NCBI GenBank assembly: GCA_002383285.1
Contig: DFXU01000063.1
Coordinates: 1-16,717, forward strand
Direction of reading: 5' to 3'
Length of the DNA stretch: 16,717 nt
From: Caryophanales bacterium UBA4100
GTDB taxonomy: Bacteria; Bacillota; Bacilli; Paenibacillales; UBA4045
Part shown: in pieces, positions 14,062 through 16,717 of the stretch
Numbering within the stretch: the stretch's first letter is position 1
Layout of the letters: each line of letters begins with the position of its first letter
Notes under the pieces: generated by a model
Databases searched by the model: none
Told to the model about the DNA's origin: nothing
The model's input: only the letters and a program-made list of their open reading frames with translations
Program-made: the position numbers and the translations under genes

Positions 14062-15276
14062 TTACTTAGGCAAAGCTTGACCACCGAACAAAAATCTATA
14101 CTCCCAGTTTGTTCCTTGAATATTGCTTACAACCACACCGCCCGATTCAACGGAATAGGTGTGAAGGACCTGATCATTCCCCAGATATATAGCAACATGA
14201 GTTATTTCCTCTGTCGATTTATTAACGTTTGAGTAATCTGCTGCATCAGATCCTTTGTAGGACATGAAGAACATCAAGTCCCCGCGGTTTAGCTGCTGCC
14301 AATCGGTAATAGCTTGTCCACCATATATCTCCTTCACCCAATCGCCTTGCTGCCTAGAGTCGCTGGGTAACTTTAAGCCAATACCATCTAGAAAGCTTTG
14401 TCGGATGAAATCAGAGCAATCGAAGGTATTCGTATCGAATCGACTTGAGCCATATTCATATGGAGTACCTAGGTAGCTCATACCAGCTTGTATGATAAGT
14501 TCAACTGCATTCTCGGGCAAAACCTTAGCTTCTTCTGTGAATGTAGAAACGATGTAAGAAGTACTCGTACTCACATAACCTATTGTTCCATTCGTATCTT
14601 TCGCTTCATACCAGTAGCTGTTATGCTTTGCGATAATCTGTAGCTGCTCTCCTGCTTGCAAATAACGAATTCGCTCATATGAGGTTGAAGGACCTTTACG
14701 AAACGATACGGATTTAACAACTTGTGCATTCGTTTGCCCAGCATCATCGGCTTCCTCATCATCAATCAAGCTATTGAAGGTAGTTTTTATGTATTTGGGA
14801 TTTGTACTAAGATATCCGATAATATGATTCTTATCCTCAGCTTTATACCAATATTCATTAACTTTCTCTAGAACCCATATTTGCTCCCCGGTTGAAAGAT
14901 AACGAATTCTCTGATTTGATGTGGAGGGACCAGTTCGAAAGGATACGGAGCTGACTATCTCGCCATTAGCCTCGGAATATATAGGAATTACAGTAAGCGC
15001 TATGTACTTGGACGAGCTGGATACAAAGCCAAGCTTTCCAGATGAATCTCTGACCTCATACCAATAGCTGTTGGGGGCACTAATGATCTCGAGCTTTTCC
15101 CCACTCCTTAAGTATCGAATAAATGTACCTGAAGTAGATGGAGCTTCGCGAAAACTAACGGTCTGTATAATTTCTATGCTCGTGTCGGAATAGGATTGGA
15201 GTGCTTGTATTTGCGAAGGTGCGATAGACAGGAATAATACTAGAGTGAGTACAAGGATTAATCGTTTTTTTGTCAT
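14062..15276 (-). CDS. Secreted SH3b(x3)-NlpC/P60 peptidoglycan endopeptidase
   Basis: A 404-residue exported wall hydrolase expected to cut stem peptides of peptidoglycan. Layout: signal peptide (1-26), three bacterial SH3 repeats (about 35-92, 106-163, 185-242), each opening with VSFR.(A/G)PSTS and containing a YWY(E/K) strand, an acidic linker DDEEADDAG between repeats 2 and 3, then the NlpC/P60 domain (257-404). Catalytic Cys287 in FDCSDF and His360 in ITHVAIYLG are present, with His372 (VLHTYS) as the likely third residue. The ATG at 15276 is chosen because GGAGGT lies seven bases before it and the protein then begins with a clean signal peptide. The frame is open upstream to 15360 but that part has no matching ribosome site. 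Confidence 0.95.
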   Translation of the reverse strand: MTKKRLILVLTLVLFLSIAPSQIQALQSYSDTSIEIIQTVSFREAPSTSGTFIRYLRSGEKLEIISAPNSYWYEVRDSSGKLGFVSSSSKYIALTVIPIYSEANGEIVSSVSFRTGPSTSNQRIRYLSTGEQIWVLEKVNEYWYKAEDKNHIIGYLSTNPKYIKTTFNSLIDDEEADDAGQTNAQVVKSVSFRKGPSTSYERIRYLQAGEQLQIIAKHNSYWYEAKDTNGTIGYVSTSTSYIVSTFTEEAKVLPENAVELIIQAGMSYLGTPYEYGSSRFDTNTFDCSDFIRQSFLDGIGLKLPSDSRQQGDWVKEIYGGQAITDWQQLNRGDLMFFMSYKGSDAADYSNVNKSTEEITHVAIYLGNDQVLHTYSVESGGVVVSNIQGTNWEYRFLFGGQALPK

Positions 15277-15598
15277 AGCTGTGACCTCCATTGATGTCGT
15301 CTTAATAGAACCCTGGCTGCTCTCCTTTCTCCCTTTTTCAACCATTAATATATTGATCATAGCATAGTCCTTGTGAAGGAATAGACTGTAATTATTACCA
15401 GTTTAGCAGGGTGCGTAGACTATAATTTTCTTATAGGTAGAAAGACTTGCCAATGTGATAATATGATATAGGAGTTGAGTAATAGGTTGTTGTTGAATCA
15501 TTGATCCTACGAAGAATTTGGATGATATTTGGAGCATATTAGGATCATATAGGGACAACGACTTATTTTTCACAAAAAAAATTTAGGGGTTGATCAGA
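15277..15598. other. Divergent intergenic region, 322 bp
   Basis: This region separates the reverse NlpC/P60 gene from the forward acetyltransferase gene and should hold both promoters. I could not fix either one with confidence; several AT-rich -10-like strings occur (for example TATAAT-like stretches near 15420 and 15463) without good -35 partners at 17 bases. An inverted repeat, TGATCCTA (15502-15509) / TAGGATCA (15540-15547), is present with a 30-base spacer. No RNA gene or ORF of note was found. Confidence 0.5.
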
Positions 15599-16717
15599 TT
15601 GGGAATGGAAACGCAAAAGGTACAAATCAGGCAGCTAAAAAAAGAAGAAATTGAAATGAGCTTGCAGCTTTCTTCATTCGCATTCCAATATACAATACCG
15701 AAAGACGATTGGGAGAAAGCGGTAAGTGGAGAAGTTCCAGATGAGGTGTGGGGTGGGTTTGATGGTGAGCAGCTTGTTGCAAAGGTTCGGGTAAGACCCT
15801 TACGCACATATTTGCAAGGCAGAATTGTTGAGATGGGAGGTATTGCTGCTGTTGCTTCTTGGCCTGAATATCGTCGCGGGGGGATTGTGGCCTCCTTACT
15901 TATTCGCTCACTATCAGTCATGCGCGAAGCGGGTCAGGCTATCTCCTTCTTGACACCGTTCTCCTTCGCCTTCTATCGAAGATATGGCTGGGAAACCTAT
16001 ACAGATCGTATAAAGTATACATTGGAAACCGCACTTCTACCCCGAATTGATCCAGAGAGAATACCTGGTAAGGTCATAAGAGTGGGTAATAATGTAGAGC
16101 TAATATCACCTATCTATGAGCAGTATGCTTCGATGTTTAATGGTATGCTGAACCGCAGTAAGGAATGGAGTGAGGAGCTGTTAGATCGCAAAGAGGGGCA
16201 AGTATCCATCTACAGAGATCAGTACGGTGAGGCGCAAGGTTATATTCATTACCAGGTGAAGAATAATGAGCTATTCATACATGAGTTAATTACACTTAAT
16301 CATGAAGCCAAATTAGGATTGTGGCGCTACATTGCTAATCATGATTCTATGATTAAGCAGGTAGTTCTATTCGCTCCAACAGACTATGCACTTCCGTTCT
16401 TATTAGATAATCCAAGGATTAAACAAGAAATCGAGCCCTACTTTATGGCGAGAATTGTTGATGTTGAGAAGTTAATCGAGCAGTATTCATTCTTAGTCTC
16501 CACAGATCGCAAAGCATGTTGGTCTGATAGTAAAGCACTTCACCTGCATATTCACATTATGGACCAGTATGCCCAATGGAATGATGGCTTATGGGACTTG
16601 ACCGTTCATGATGATGGGTCTGCAAGAATTAGACGTTCCGAATTAGATGTTAACAACAATGATATTACTCGATTATCCTGTGACATTCAGACCTTATCAA
16701 CATTACTAATGGGATAT
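15599..16717 (+). CDS. Eis-type GNAT N-acetyltransferase (3' end outside the window)
   Basis: 373 residues are visible, running off the edge without a stop. The first part is a GNAT fold: MGGIAAVASWPEYRRGGIVASLL carries the acetyl-CoA binding loop (R/G-x-x-G type), followed by FLTPFSFAFYRRYGWE, a strong mark of the Eis family. A second GNAT-like half follows, then IEPYFMARIVDVEKLI, the usual opening of the C-terminal SCP2-like domain. Eis proteins acetylate amines, including aminoglycosides and some peptides; the natural substrate here is unknown. TTG at 15599 is preferred because AGGGG lies nine bases upstream; ATG at 15605 (two codons later) is the alternative. About 20-40 residues are probably missing from the C-terminus. 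Confidence 0.88.
   Translation, partial: MGMETQKVQIRQLKKEEIEMSLQLSSFAFQYTIPKDDWEKAVSGEVPDEVWGGFDGEQLVAKVRVRPLRTYLQGRIVEMGGIAAVASWPEYRRGGIVASLLIRSLSVMREAGQAISFLTPFSFAFYRRYGWETYTDRIKYTLETALLPRIDPERIPGKVIRVGNNVELISPIYEQYASMFNGMLNRSKEWSEELLDRKEGQVSIYRDQYGEAQGYIHYQVKNNELFIHELITLNHEAKLGLWRYIANHDSMIKQVVLFAPTDYALPFLLDNPRIKQEIEPYFMARIVDVEKLIEQYSFLVSTDRKACWSDSKALHLHIHIMDQYAQWNDGLWDLTVHDDGSARIRRSELDVNNNDITRLSCDIQTLSTLLMGY

Noticed and set aside
15277..15360. Upstream extension of the NlpC/P60 protein by 28 residues
   Set aside because: The extension puts a charged stretch in front of a clean signal peptide and skips the GGAGGT site placed ideally for the ATG at 15276.

Overview
The window looks like chromosomal DNA of a low-GC, endospore-forming Firmicute, most likely a Paenibacillus-type member of the Paenibacillaceae. 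The signs are a Bacillus trnD-like tRNA run, a xylR-xylAB locus of Bacillus type, an alpha/beta-type spore protein of the form seen in Paenibacillus, a WGxxGxxG C-terminal tail protein, SH3b-NlpC/P60 wall hydrolases, and strong purine-rich ribosome binding sites. The genus is inferred from family resemblance only; no search was run.

Layout. 1-565: the end of a tRNA operon (Gln partial, Gly, Cys, Leu-UAA, Arg, Leu-CAA) closed by a strong terminator. 566-1504: small accessory genes, namely a doubtful 55-residue reverse-strand ORF, a secreted Gly/Thr/Asn-rich WGxxGxxG-tail protein (reverse) and a 33-residue YjcZ-like membrane peptide (forward). 1491-5712: the xylose locus, with xylR on the reverse strand facing the xylA-xylB operon; one palindromic operator lies between and overlaps the xylA promoter. 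5803-8311: a spore SASP gene, an isolated modB-type molybdate permease, and a GT-C-like polytopic membrane protein whose start follows the modB stop by 2 bases. 8444-12063: an iron-regulated transcription unit. Its TTGACA-N17-TATCAT promoter is covered by three consecutive Fur boxes and drives two secreted or surface helical proteins (the second with a C-terminal copper-amine-oxidase-type stalk domain) and an FTR1-family permease; a terminator follows. 12088-13947: a MobA-MoeA fusion for molybdenum cofactor synthesis. 14005-15276: a reverse-strand triple-SH3b NlpC/P60 endopeptidase with its own terminator. 15599-end: an Eis-type GNAT acetyltransferase cut by the window edge.

How the genes work together. 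XylA and XylB turn xylose into xylulose 5-phosphate under XylR control. ModB and the MobA-MoeA fusion both serve molybdenum use but are separated by about 5 kb that includes the iron operon. The most interesting part is the iron operon. It has an EfeU/FTR1-like permease but, in place of EfeO and EfeB, two unrecognised extracytoplasmic proteins that seem to share a helical domain with each other. It is a good candidate for a little-described variant of ferrous/ferric iron uptake. Functions of these two proteins are inferred from context, not shown.
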